A stretch of DNA of 64,000 nucleotides, taken from contig JBCAQO010000006.1 in NCBI GenBank assembly GCA_039111635.1, positions 1,612,001-1,676,000 on the forward strand, given 5' to 3'. The DNA is from Heterobasidion occidentale. Its lineage: Eukaryota > Basidiomycota > Agaricomycetes > Russulales > Bondarzewiaceae. This document shows, in pieces, positions 32,419-44,879 of the stretch. The notes under the pieces are model-generated. The model saw only the letters and a program-made list of their open reading frames with translations. It was not told the DNA's origin and made no database searches. The translations under genes were made by a program, and so were the position numbers. The number at the start of each line of letters is the position of its first letter. Positions within the stretch are counted from its first letter, which is position 1.

Positions 32419-32430
32419 AGTCTATTCTAG
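32419..32430 (-). promoter_or_regulatory. Primer-binding site of E3
   Basis: On the minus strand CTAGAATAGACT follows the LTR end directly, identical to E2. The LTR copy of the RNA 5' end here reads AGTCTATCCTC, so one base of the proposed pairing is lost. Confidence 0.6.
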
Positions 32431-33020
32431 TATTATAAACTGCTCATTTAATAACCCAAGAGTATCAAGTTCTTCTCTAGGTTGCACACTGGACAGAGTG
32501 ATGAGAAAGGTCTCAACTGTATTAGGGGATAATACAGGAGTGTATTGTGAGATATAGATAGTAAGATGACTATCTAGAAACAAAGTCTGGTGTAGAATGA
32601 TACCAGTGAACAAAGAGGATAGACTGGAGATCCTCAGCCTGTTTTATGGCCCTTATTTACTATATAGGGTCTAGGGTAAGTATCCATGCTTTTCTAATAT
32701 ATCCGATCAGGAAAGCTGTGGCCGCTGTCCCTCTCAGTCAGTGCCTACTCTTGTACTTCTCTATTTTCACCTTTCCAACTAGGTTGCAAAAAGGTGCTTA
32801 CCTATGTACCCTGAGCCTATGGCATATGAATGCCCAATGCCCTTGTACACTTGACCCCTTTATAATTCCTCTTCCAATGCTAAGTGATCTATTAGAGGGT
32901 CGGCTTCCAAAGATATGCCAAATACCTAATGTACACCCCATGATGGAGCCACCTAGTAGATGTGATGCTTGGCTATTGGTTAGATATGGCCAAAGGGCTC
33001 TGATAGGTCAAGTTATAACA
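32431..33020 (-). repeat. 5' LTR of E3
   Basis: 590 bp; on the minus strand it starts TGTTATAACTTGACC and ends GTTTATAATA, so both ends have decayed from TGTTATGAC and GTAACA. Homologous to the E1 and E2 LTRs throughout. Confidence 0.88.
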
Positions 33021-33025
33021 TCATA

Positions 33026-33700
33026 CACTACACTGTCCAGAACATCATTACTCTTTGCCTTCTCCCCTATATCCTTACTATCTACAGCTCTTGCAACGAT
33101 CACCTATGCATTGATGGAGCAAAAATTAAATAAGCACGACATGCTTGTACACACACACATTATCCTGAATGTGGCAAACATACTTGGCTCCAGACTTTAC
33201 ATCTCTGGTATGGCTGCTAGTGCCTGGCAGTCTCTCTATAACTGCTTTGAGCTCTGTGACCCCATTATTGTCTAGGATATGTGCATGTGGCTAGCCTCAA
33301 CCTAGTATTCCTATGGCACGGCTGTAACCGACCATTGCAAAATCCTTTGTATGCTCTGAAATATAGCAAACCAAGCTAGTATAGGGATAATAGAGGGAGA
33401 GTTCTGTCAAATTGCATTAATGACATTCCCAGTAAATGATGTGCTAGGCACTATAGTAATGACCCTCATTATCTGCCAAGACTCTCTCATTGCAGAATCT
33501 GTGCTGTCCTTGCAAGAGGCACATATCCACACAAGTGCACTCTATTATAGTGGCACATAAAGAGCAGCACCAATAGAACCCAGTAGAATGACCCTCATTT
33601 CTACCCAGAAGCTGCAATACTCACACTGTGGCAAGCTAGGGTACCAAGCTGAGAAGTGTTGGGCTAATAGAGGACCTGCTAAGCATAAAAGGCTCAAATA
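33026..33700 (+). pseudogene. gag: Copia V gag remnant
   Basis: Reads ISLLSTALATITYALMEQKL, NVANILGSRLYISGMAASAW and QSLYNCFELCDPIIV, typical of the UBN2-type Gag helix region (AWQSL...F), then degenerate text to a decayed knuckle HCGKLGYQAEKCW near 33615-33655. In the knuckle the first Cys and the His have changed. A stop follows the first block at about 33275. An open frame through this block begins inside the E3 LTR and is an artefact of the junction. Confidence 0.6.
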
Positions 33701-35515
33701 CTAGTAGCATCCTTGGGCTAGAAGTGGTACACATTCAGCATGTGCAATAGCTATTCTGGTTGGAGGGACATCACATTTCTTGCATCCAAGACAGCAGAAG
33801 AGACCTTGAATGCTGCAAAACACTTTGTTGCATAAATTAAGACTCAGATTAGGCAGCCAGTTTGCCACATTCATACCAACAATAGCACAGAGTTTGTTAA
33901 TAAGCTGTGTAAGTGTTGGTATGAGCAGGAAGAGATTATTCATGAAACCAGCACTCCCTACTCATTGACATAGAATGGCATGTTCAAGAATGGTAACTGC
34001 ACCTAAGTTAAACATACATGCGCTATGATGCATGGTGAAAGCTTGACCCACTTATGGGCTAAAGCCTTGGCTACAGCAGTCTACCTTATTAATATTGTCC
34101 CATTAGCACACGTGTTTGTGGAAAAATTCAATGGAGATGGTAAGGTGATCAGGCAGAAAGCTTGTCTGACAGAAAAGAGATACTCATAGTGCTTTGGAGT
34201 CAACTTTCTGTGGACTTTAGCAGCTGTTGTCTGCCTGGAGACTATCCACACCATCTAGCACTAGCCACAATCCTCAACCTAGAGCTTTGGCAAGCCAATT
34301 TTGAGAGTGCTTTTCTCAACACCCCAATCAACTCCAACATCTACATGCAACAGCCAACTGGTTTTGAAGAAACTAGGAAGGAAGACTAGGTGTGTCACTT
34401 TAACAAGGCAATTTATGGCACTAAGTAGGAAGACAATAATTGGTAGTTAAGGCTTGACCATGTGTACCTTTGAATGAGCTATAGTTGCTTCTTCTCTAAC
34501 TACTGCATGTGTGCAAAGAAGACCAATGGTGAGTGGATCATTATCCTTACCCATATAAACAACATCTTAGGCCTGTTGACAAGCTCTGCTAAAGCAACAT
34601 GAAAAAAGGGAGAACTAGCAGCTGCCTACCACATCAAGAACATGAGGGTGCAAATAGTAAGCCCGAGCTGATCTTAGAGATCAAGGTTGAGCAAAATCAA
34701 GCATCCCACATCCCAGTGTGGGTTTCTCCTAAGAATCCTCAAATATGCTGGCATATTGGACTGCAGCATAGAGGCCACTTCACAGCCCTCTAGGAGGGGC
34801 CTACCATTTTCTCTTTGAGTCCATTGTTGATGTAGAACACAGCAAGAAACAACATAAGCCATATCAAGAGATTCTTAAAGCAATAAATTACCTTGCTGTT
34901 GCCATCTTATTTGATATCTTGTATGCAACCCAAGTGCTTGGCTTGTTCTCACACTTTCCTGGTGCATAATACCGGCGTGCACTGAAGCACCTATGTTGCT
35001 ATTACAAGGGAATAGCAGACTGTGGGATTACTTACTAAGGGAAGGGGGCGAGCGGAAGGGGGCGAGCTTGTTCCCTGTTAGATACTATATAATCAAGCTC
35101 AATTATAGGTCCTCCTCTAGATGGATATTCCTCCTTGCTAGCATGCCGATCACCTAAAGCTCTAGGAAACAATAATCTGTTGTAGTGTCAATTACAGAGG
35201 TAAAATATATTGCTGCCATCAGTGCTACTCAGATAGCTATATGGCTTTAGATGCTTTTTTGTAAGCTTGAGGTACTTATGGCAGGCCCCACACTTATTTA
35301 TGGCAACAATCTTAGTGTGAACATCCTCACGTGCAAGTATGTCAACTATTCCTGTGCAAAGTACATCAACATATATTACTATTTTGTTTATGATTAGGGC
35401 AAATGGTGAAAGCTTAAGATTAAGCATGTCAGCTCATCAGGGAACTTAGCTGTCATACTCACAAAAAGATCCCAATGGATCACTAAAAAGAGCTAGTTAT
35501 AGGTTTAGGGATTTC
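33701..35515 (+). pseudogene. pol: Copia V pol remnant
   Basis: Integrase C-terminal half is seen around 33880-34100 (TPYS...QNGMFKNGN, HLWAKALATAVYLINIVPLA). RT is at 34250-34390 (LALATILNLELWQANFESAF, LNTPINSNIYMQQPTGFEE), followed by AIYGTK. RNase H remains at about 35190-35480 end in IKHVSSSGNLAVILTKRSQW, the usual copia C-terminus. Stops and gaps are frequent, and the protease and most of the integrase core are not recognisable. Confidence 0.7.
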
Positions 35516-35531
35516 AGAGATCTAGGGAAAG

Positions 35532-35737
35532 TGTTGAAGTAAGATCACCAATTCCCTACTTATATTTTTATCTAGTATTTCATCCTACCTACACTATGAC
35601 TAATTTCCTTATTTGATTTTTTGTACCTACAGACTAACCATTATGTTTGTGGCACTGGCACTTGATTACTTAGTTATTTTTCATCTACTTTGAGTGATGA
35701 CTAAGGTGAGCTTTTCTATTACCTATCCTATTTTACA
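35532..35737 (+). repeat. LTR-like repeat Z2, probable 3' LTR of copia V
   Basis: TGTTGAAGTAAGATCACC to ATTTTACA, directly after the V RNase H end; matches Z1 at 20723-20939. The right end is approximate, since weak similarity runs a few bases further. Confidence 0.55.
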
Positions 35738-37582
35738 CATACTAAAGGCCACTTATAGTTCTTAGCTTCAGTTTCATTGTTTTGTAGGTATAGCTTAATT
35801 CAGCTGTTTTTCCTCTACCTCAAGTGATAACTGAGTGTTTCACTTTGGTCTCATTGTCTTGCAGATTCCACTTCCCTTCACTAACTCTGCTCTTGCAAAC
35901 CCTAACATCTTGTTCTTTTCCATCCTTCTTAACTCTTTTATTCTGCTCAACTCTTTTGATCCTCAACCTTGTTTATATACATCTCTAAGTAATTGGCACA
36001 ACACAAAAACAACCTTTCATGCAAGACAGGCAAGAGCTAGTATCTGATTTACAAGAGACTATTAGAAATAAATTAGAAGCTGTTTATATACTAAGAAAAT
36101 GATATAATATAAAGGGTTAAAGCACCTGAATATTTGATTGCTCTTTGGTCTATAATCATATAGTGGTATAAAATAACACTGCAACCAACTACTGTGTACT
36201 TTAAGAACCACAATGGGGCTTTAACAATGATACAAAGTGAGAAGGTTTGAGAAACAATAAATAAGAAGACAAAGAAAATGATCAAAGAGACAAGAGACAA
36301 ACATGAGTAAGGCCCAAATAGCAATGAGATGAGATCACCAAGGGTTTTTAATAGCTTAAGAGAGGACAAATAAGCTCTAAACAATGGTGCAAAAGCTGGT
36401 TTATTCTAGAGTTATATATAGGCTTTTATGGTAAAACAGAACTCTAAATATAATATCAAATAAAAAATGAGAGTAAATGTTAGACAAGCACTAAGGTATA
36501 GTAAATATCAAAAATAAGGAGCCAAAGGTACTATTCATATGAATCAAGAAGACAATAAGTCAAAAGTCTAATATAAATGCTAAAACTTAAACAATTAGTG
36601 CTCAGCATCTAAGGGTAAGTAGCAAAAATAAGCATCTAAACTTGATAAAAAGAGTGTAGAATAAATATTTGTATAGTGCAGCTAAGCAATTATTAGGAAA
36701 TTAAAGAGAACACGCTATGACTAGGTGAAGAATCTAATTTGATGACTTGTTGGCATAAATAGATATTGAAAAATAAAGGATTATTGGTATGAGAACATTT
36801 TTTTAGGAAATTAGCAGCTTGTTTAACTATTATAAGCATTATATTAGATAATATAATCAACGAGAATTCTAATATTGTGCTAAATTTCTTAGTCATTAAC
36901 ATAAACAATCATTGGAGTCCAGGCCTTGTAATTTAGGGGTTATTTAAAAAAATATTATGGATAGTATAGTAGTAATTATATTATGGAGCTAGTCTAAAAA
37001 AAGCTTCTGGTCATTGTACTAAAATGATACCTTACTAGTAGTCTAAATGCCAATAATCATAGGCTGCCAGAACCTATTCAGAAAGAAAGATGGCTAAAGG
37101 TGCCAACTAAGTATTGTGAGCTGAGATTGTGTTAGTGCAACCTTTGTTTGAGATTGATAAGCTCTAGTTTTCTTTATAGTTTTTAGGAAGTCTTTTGTAG
37201 GCTCTATCTATCCTATATGTGACTGTGGCACTGCTTATACCCTCAGGCACTTCTGCAAGTGTCATTGGTTCCATCATATATAATACATTGCTTTCCTAGC
37301 CCTTTCTTACATGATTGCTCAGCCTTCTCTCTAAAAAAAAGATAGGTTTGTCACATCTAGGTAACCAGGCTAGGGTCTATATAGACAGTCCTAGGTCAAT
37401 CCAAGCCTATATCCTCTTGTTTCTAAGCCAACTGTCTTGTGGCATAAGGTGGTGTAAGAGGGTACTCAAAGGCATGTGCTTTGGTATTTAAATCTGACTA
37501 AGATGTATATCAGGGATCCTCAAATGTGGTTGTTGCTATCAACAACCTCCAATAGGACACCACTAACACTAGTCAGGGCCCA
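35738..37582 (+). other. AT-rich sequence without recognised gene
   Basis: Both strands show only short frames rich in Ile, Leu, Lys and Asn, as expected from base composition. I see no domain, RNA gene or repeat boundary here. Confidence 0.5.
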
Positions 37583-38640
37583 ATGGTAGATGTCCTTAGC
37601 CATGGCACTGAGCAATATGCCAATGTTGCTATTAAATCATCCTCCTCTTTTTCCTCTCTTACCTCTTACCTCTTCTTCCTCTCTTCTCTCTCTGTTTCTC
37701 TTACCATTCTCATTGTCTTTAATACTCTCATCCTTGCCTACTGCTGCTGCCATTACTTCCTCCTTTCTATCCTCTTCTGCTGCCTCTCTTGCCATCTGCA
37801 TGTTGTCCTTGCCACTGTTGTCCTTGTCTACTGCAGCTGCTACTGCTGCTCCCTTTTCTTATGCCTCTCTTGCCATCCATCCATTACCTCTCTCATTGCT
37901 GCCACTGTTGCTTATTCCTCTCTCCTCTTTCATTGTCTCTCTTATTGTTTGTGTGTTGCCTCTTACACTGTCTGCACTTTGCTTCTCTTACTATTATTGT
38001 TGCTTGCTTCTCTCTATGCTCTCCCACCACCTTTCTTGCTGTTTATATACTATTCTTGCTATTGCCATCCTTGCCTACTGCCGCTGCTGCTGCTGCCACC
38101 TTTTTCTATGCCTCTCTTGCCATCTGTCCACTATCTTTCTTGCCACTGCTGCTTTTTCTCTCTCCTCTCTTGCTACCTTTTTTGCTACTCTTGTCCTTGC
38201 CTACAGCTTCTTCCATTGCTCCCTCCTCTCCCTTCTCTTTTGCTACCTGTCTTGTATCATTGCCGTCTCTTTTGCTTTTGCTACGATTGTTTGTTTTTTT
38301 TTCTATTGTCTCTCTTGCCATCTTTCTTGCCATTTTTTTTTCTGTTTATATGCTGCCTTTTTGGCTACCACCATTGCTCCCTCTTTTCTCTCTCTTGCTG
38401 CCTCTTTTGCTGCCTCTTTTGCTATCTGCATGCCATCCTTGTCATTATTATCCTTGCGTATTTTTGCTGCTGCTGCTGCTGCTCTCTTCTCCCCCATCTC
38501 TCTCACTGCCTCTTTCACAATCTATGTGCTACCTCTTATACTGTCTGCATGCCACCTCTCTTACCATCTGTGTGCTGCCTCTCTCACTATCTGTGCACTG
38601 CCTTTCTTAGCTTTTGCTGGCTGTACAACACTCAAATGTA
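37583..38640 (+). repeat. 1-kb pyrimidine-rich degenerate tandem repeat
   Basis: The plus strand is almost all C and T with scattered TGC and CAT, built of degenerate units such as CTCTCTTGCCATCTGC and TGCTGCCTCTC. All three plus frames stay open for 270-357 codons because stop codons need purines after T. The translations are low-complexity Leu/Ser/Cys strings, so these are not genes. A strand-asymmetric homopyrimidine tract like this can form triplex DNA or cause slippage. Confidence 0.8.
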
Positions 38641-40498
38641 TTATAATATAATGTAGCAATATAACAAACTAAGTCTAGAAATAAAACAATGTTATGAGAC
38701 CATGCACATAGACAGATACAAGAAAATTTAGAAATGTCAAAGCAATTGGCACCTTATGATCAGCACATTTAAGACATTTAAGATAATGAGACTAGACTTG
38801 AATTAATAAATTTAAGAAAATAATAAGAGAAAGAAATTAAAAATTATGAACAAAGATAATGATAGTAGTATTTAAAAGTGTACCATATATATATAAAAGT
38901 CCACCACATATTCTTTTCAATAAATAAAGCCAGCCACCAGAGTAGATGGTCTTGAGGAATATAAAGTGCTTCTTATCTGTCTTTCCTACTCTGTCTAATT
39001 TGCCAGCAATGGCTGTATTGTGTGTATATATCAACTTGAACATAAAAATATAAATAAAAAAATTACTAAATAGCCATAGTGCTGATCTTATTGAAGCCTT
39101 CATATGCCATGTAGTGTACAAATTTGATTATTGTGTTTTTGACTCTAGTGGTAATGCTTGGGTATACCTAAGAGATCCAAAGTTTGTTGTCAACATGGCT
39201 TCAGTTGATCAGTATGTTAGCAAGATAAAGTCAAGTTTGTGTTACTTACTTATTATTTGACAAATACATCTTATTGTATTATTAATTGCACCTCAGCATG
39301 TAAAATGAACTTCAAAGCAGATAAGTAGATTAGAATATACAAAAGGAGGAGAAGAAATATTGGTCTAAGTAAAAAGGTGATAGCACAATGACTATTGTGT
39401 GAATATGTGCACTTATAGATATTAACAAGATTATGCTTACCAGATGATTGTTACAATTCTGAGCTTTCTGCAAACAATACTGTAAATAAATAAATAAGTT
39501 GGTTGTTGTAGTTTAGAATAATCAAGACGACAATGATTGTTATATGCTTAAACAATGACATTTGTTTGTACTTTTCTTTTTGCATTTACAGTTTTCTTGT
39601 TACAATTAATGGATTTTGAGACATAAATACACAACATTATTTGAAACATAAGACATTTCTGAATTCTCTAAATCTGCTATAGGCAATTATGAAAAATAAA
39701 AATACCAAAGATAAATGTAATAGGATGTATCATATATATTAATTGATGTAAGAGTAAGATACATAAATAAACATATACTACAATGTTGACAAGCTTACTT
39801 AATCTAGCGTCTGAGCATAAAGTGATTAAGCCAAGAGATGCTGTTTTATGATAAATAAGTTGGTGATTGTCTTAAAGGTAGTCAAAGTAGTAGAACACAC
39901 TTATTTAGAGAGATCATAAAAATGTGTTTTTAGAAATTGACTAGAAATAGCATAGAACTTAGGTGTAAGAGTTGAAATACCAAAGTTTGTCACATAGGCA
40001 GACATTTGCCTAAAGCTATGTTAGAAAACTTTAGAAAATAGATAATAGCTGTGACCACAAATAGCCTGCTTATAATATCCTAGATTATACTCAATTAAGA
40101 ATCCTACTGACATTAACTACAACTTTAGTGTGAAAAAATTGGCTATAAAGGCTAGATAATAAATAATCTATATATATGCAAGACTATGCTTCACATAGCA
40201 ACCTAGTCATCTTTTAAGGTCAATTGTTCAAGCAGAACATCCTGTAAGAGTCAAACATGGCTATCAGGATGGGCTATGTTATAGACACAAAATGAAAGCT
40301 ATCTTACTCAAATTGTGCATATTAATTAGATAAAAAGAGGCCCTGCTCTTTGAGGAATTTGTGACATCCTTCAATCTTGACTTGCTTATCTTTGTAAAGT
40401 GAGACTTACTAAACTTATGCTTTTCTCTTGTTCTCCTCTTCTTCCAGTGTCTTAATCTCACAATTACATTGTCTTGATGGTATTCATAGGCATAAGGC
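38641..40498 (+). other. AT-rich sequence without recognised gene
   Basis: Only short frames of biased composition are present. No known element piece was recognised. Confidence 0.5.
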
Positions 40499-41395
40499 TA
40501 TTAAGAGCTGGCTTATAACACATGATATATGATCACATGATCATATGACATGTGGTCTATGACCAACAGATATGGTCTATATCTAGTAACCGACCCTTTG
40601 ACTTTACCAACAGACATTCAGTTATTTTATCTTATCTTATGCCCCTGATCAATGATCAACAGTTCCTGGTTCTTATCCTTGCTCCAACAGTTTGTTTGTT
40701 AATTCTTTAATTGTTGATTGTTTGCTTCTAATTTGATCCTTCCCCATTGGATACTCTGATTGGCTAGCCTTCACTTCTTCATCTTTTTATTAGCTAGACA
40801 TGTCCCTGTCCCTGGTACCTCGCTTACTGATCTTAATTGTGTACCTTGGTACCTTGAAAGCATAGACCTTCTATAGATCATGCCCTAAAGTAGACTATGT
40901 AGAGACAGAGACCTGTCTCACCAGCTTATTCACCTTTGTTACTTACCCACCTGTTCTTACTCTTGACCTTTGGTATTAGTCATACCTCTGCTACATCAAT
41001 AGTCTTTGCCATTAGGCCAGACCTTTAATTGTCAATAAAACATCTGTTAACATTAGTTTGACTTGCACTTGCACTTTTCTCTATTATTATCCTCAACCAC
41101 TCAGTCATCATATCAATACTGGCTACGTTCTACATAGGACTAGCAGTATTCTATCTTGACATTAGTGGACAGCATATCTACTGTTATTTAGGTTGGCATT
41201 AGGTCATACCCTTACACTTGTGGGAAGACCTTTGTGCCTGCTTGGAGTCATGGTGCTATCACAAGTCTTTTGTGTATCCTGAATTACATACCCAGTTAGC
41301 TACTGGTGCTGTTATCAAACATACTTGGATTTGGCACGTCCCTTAGTGACTCAGGAGCCTCCTGACACATTACGTACAAAGACCAGGTCTTAACA
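40499..41395 (+). mobile_element. Solo LTR Y2
   Basis: 897 bp, homologous to Y1 along its length, starting TATTAAGAGCTGGC and ending CAGGTCTTAACA. Flanking 5-mers AAGGC (40494-40498) and AGGGC (41396-41400) differ at one base and are probably an aged target duplication. The TATA box seen in Y1 has decayed (TATGTAGAGACAG). Confidence 0.8.
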
Positions 41396-44300
41396 AGGGC
41401 CTATACCAAACAGTGTAGCTGCAGACACTAACATAATCTTTGTAGACATGAAGAGGCAGCTTAATAGCAAATTGCTTTTTAGGAGTACAAGAATACTTGC
41501 ATTTACAGCAGTGAGGTTTATGTAAAAATGTATGGGCCTACTGGCAGTATAGAGCATGTAGATGGCTTTTGTTATGGTAGACCTATAGTGGTACTGATAG
41601 TTCATGACTGTGCAAAGAGGCTGTGGATGGTGGTGAGGGTGGTGCAGGATGGAATAGGAAGAGAGGGAATATACCATGAGTGTGAGTACCTAGAGGACCA
41701 TGGCTATGGGGCATGGGGATAAGGTAGCAATGTATGCATGCAAGAGCTAGCTAATGCACCCACAGTGCCACTAAGCCTGCTGCTGATCACAATCTTTAGG
41801 GCTTTGCTAAAATTAAACTGCATCTACATGGGCAACTTAGAAAGGAAACAGAAAGAAGAGAAAGGGCAGAACAGGGCACACCTCAATATTGTCTGTGTTG
41901 ATAAATGCATTAACAAGCAGCACCAGGGTGGCAGTGGCAAATAGAGGAGATTCAATCCCTTGTAGCTTTGACTTCTTTTACTTTTTCCTCCAAATCCTCT
42001 CTAATTCTTGCTCTATATCTTTTTATGCTATGTCACTCTCACCAATCATAGCTGCCATCTTCTCAAGTTTATAATTGTTGTATGACCATTGCTATCTATC
42101 TCTTTATTATTTACAAGTTTCTGGTGTTGCTTTGCTTTGTATTGTGCTTTTTATGCCAGAAATGTCAATTGGTGTAAAATGAGTTGAACATCTCTTAATA
42201 AACCTTATAAGGTATTGATTACTATATGTGATCCACATGCTCAATAATGGTATTGAAGCCATTAATGTTCTATAGCTTTATAATATACATTTATGGTGCC
42301 ACTGACTATGTCATCAAGCCTACTAGTGGTAGTATTAGTGTTCATTACTGTCTGATCACTAAGCTAAGAAATAGCTGGGGAAAATTTGCCTAAACTGCTG
42401 TTACATTACTATATGCATAAACTTTGGAAAAAAGAAAACTATACTAGTTCTACTATGTAAAAAGGGCATTAACTTTTTCTTTTTCTTCAATATTGTCAAA
42501 CAACTTAACAATTGAGTTATTAAATCTCTCAGAGTCTATCACAGTGTCTGTTCTTGAAAACACAGCTAATAAAGACAATGCAAACTGAGTCTGTCCATGC
42601 TATTAGATTTTGAAAAAATCAGTTATTTTAGCAAGTTATTGAGTATCTCAGACATTGCCTAAAATAATATACACATTACCTAGATAGCAATGTAAGCAAT
42701 TGATACAGGCATAACATAAGTTATTTTATGTATCTTTGTATTTCCAGTATGTGTTGCCTTTGGCTTCTTGTCAATAGAGCTTAGTAATGTAAAAATGTAC
42801 TTGTATGCCTGCATATTAGGATGATTGTCAAAGGTTCAGCCAGTTAGCAAAGCTAAGAATACTTACACAAACAAGTAGCATACTTTGAAATAGACTAATG
42901 TAAGAATTTTTAGAATTGTACTAATATCTTTTATATAGAAACAAAGGCCATTGATCACTAGAGACTTGCAATTCTCTATTTCAAAGCTAATATTTGATAC
43001 TAGTAGAAGCACTCATGATTAGCTCAGCTATGTAGAAAAAAAAGACAAGACCGAGTACTCAGGGTCTGCCTAGTTTAGGTTAACTAGACGTAGTAGCGTG
43101 CTTATATGGTTATGATAGAATCCACAATTAGGTTTAATGTTATAAGCAAGAAGATAACTAAGTGCTTGGCTGGGTAGACTGATCTACTCTAAAATTATAC
43201 CTTTAAGTTTTTTAATGCTATCTAATCATGCACCATTAGCACCTCTTTACATTTAGTCACTGACATTAAACATAATGCAAATCTATTGTTATATTAACAA
43301 GGCTTACTAGATCCACAATTTGCTCAATTTCTTTATCACTATCATTCACTAACTTTTTCTTAAGGCTAGGTACAGATTGCAATAAGGCATTGAAGACTCT
43401 GTGCTCTACTGCTCTTTGGATTATGACTCAATAGCTATGAGAGCTCTAGTGATGGACTGTAATACACTCACTCTATTGTAAAAACCTTATTAAGCTTAGC
43501 TGAGAGCTTAGCTATGTGTAAGAGACCATGGATAATTAGTGCATATACATTAGTCAAAGCATATATTGTGTAACTAAAGTATTAGTCATACCCAATTAAT
43601 GGGTCTGAAATATATTTGCTATACAGTATTTATACAGAATTAGGATATCATTAACATGTAATGATTTTCAAGACAATGATGACTTACACCTTGTTTTGTA
43701 GGCCAAGTTGGAGTGTCATGTGCACAGCAACAGGACTTGGCCCCATTAGTTGACTCTATCAATGGAAAGGTGGCCAGAGATCAAGATATATTAAAGCTCA
43801 AATATAGTACAAGCCTTAAATATAGTACAAGTGAGCCTATAAGACAGAATCTCCTGGATTATTGTTTGTTATAGCCAAAGGAGTCCAACTATGACAAAAA
43901 GCATTATTATATTAGGCTGAGACTGTATTAGCTGATCCAATCTCTTTGTCTGTTTAGCCTACACTGCTTGTACTAAATCTGTTTTGGTAGTTTTATTATA
44001 TAATGCTCTATGACATAGTAGTGATCTAAACCTTGAAAAGCTAGAATGATACCCTGAGCAAAAACCTAAAGCTTTGAACAATGTCGCTTAGCTCTAGAGC
44101 TTCTATTATATGTTCTGACTTAGCTAGTAAGAATTAAGGCTTTTAACAGCTCAGATGAGCATATATAAAGCTTGTTGATTTAACATGCAAGCTTAGTCAG
44201 TATGACTCTAACAAATGTTGCTAATTCTCCAAGCCTTTCCAAATTTTTATGCCACTGTATTATCCACAACTAAACATACACTAGATTTAATTGCTATTAT

Positions 44301-44492
44301 GCATAATAATGTCTTTTAGTATAATGCCAATACTGGTACCCTAGATGTTTTGCCTTGGTGTGTTCAAATTCATATCTCAACTAACAATTAGGTTGAGCTG
44401 ATGCTGTTATTGTGATAGGCTGGCAAACAACATAGTAGAAAGGGTACCACTTTCTGAGTTAGTCTAACAAAGGAAAATAACAATCTTTGCTT
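41396..44492 (+). other. AT-rich sequence without recognised gene
   Basis: No supported gene. Short frames around 41390-41940 show no domain, and the rest is AT-rich with stops in all frames. It may contain older element fossils too eroded to name. Confidence 0.45.
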
Positions 44493-44815
44493 TGTTGATG
44501 AGTGGCTAAGGCAAATTGCCTTTGTCATATCTTTTTTATGGTTTTCTTATTGCTTACTTACTTACTTGACAAGCTTGGAGATTGCTAAAGTACTATATAG
44601 TTTCTAGCCACTGTACTTGTAGTTACTGATACCTTTAGTATTGGGCTTCCCTCAGTTATTTACATAGACACTAAGATGAGCCTGTTTCTTTTTAAGACAT
44701 AGATATTACTTTTAATTATGCTTTTGTCATGTAATAATATTTTTAGGTACTTACTAATTAAATATATAGTGATCCACATAGACACTGAGTAATACTTCTA
44801 GCCCATATTTCAATA
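44493..44815 (+). repeat. 5' LTR of copia W
   Basis: 323 bp, TGTTGATGAGTGGC to CCCATATTTCAATA (CA decayed to TA). Shares most sequence with 49781-50027 but holds about 75 bases that the 3' LTR has lost, between CACTG and TTTAAGACAT. Confidence 0.85.
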
Positions 44816-44839
44816 GGTTATGAGCCTTGCTGTCTAAGC
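44816..44839 (+). promoter_or_regulatory. Half-tRNA primer-binding site of copia W
   Basis: GGTTATGAGCCTTGC follows the LTR directly. It is complementary to the anticodon-loop region of initiator tRNA-Met (...GGGCUCAUAACC), as in Drosophila copia, where the 5' half of that tRNA is the primer. Element F has the closely similar GGTTATGGGCCCTGC. Confidence 0.7.
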
Positions 44840-44879
44840 TATGTTGCTTTCCAATTCAATCATTGTTATTATTATTTAA

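Larger units (their letters stand above)
23640..33020 (-). mobile_element. Ty3/gypsy chromovirus E3, 5'-complete, badly decayed
   Basis: Minus-strand sister of E1 and E2. From right to left: 5' LTR, primer site, gag, protease, RT/RNase H, integrase split by LTR X2, chromodomain, post-pol region and part of the tail. The tail stops at about 23640, near the T-arm hairpin, and there is no 3' LTR. Every coding part is full of stops and small indels, and CpG is scarce, so it is the oldest of the three long copies. Its 5' LTR end (33020) abuts copia remnant V. Confidence 0.88.
33021..35737 (+). mobile_element. Ty1/copia remnant V
   Basis: A degenerate copia element, with its 5' end cut by the E3 LTR. 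It has gag, a zinc knuckle, integrase, RT and the end of RNase H, then an LTR-like repeat (35532-35737). Order GAG-INT-RT-RH is that of copia. No intact frame. Confidence 0.75.

Noticed and set aside
1..33020. RIP as the cause of decay
   Set aside because: Changes are mostly at CpG, as expected from methylation and deamination, while classical RIP favours CpA; not formally counted.
32646..33275. 209-residue open frame spanning an LTR end and copia V
   Set aside because: It starts inside the inverted E3 LTR and runs into a copia gag fossil; the fusion is a junction artefact.
37583..38656. 357-, 353- and 273-residue open frames in all three plus frames
   Set aside because: Low-complexity translations of a pyrimidine tract; openness follows from composition.
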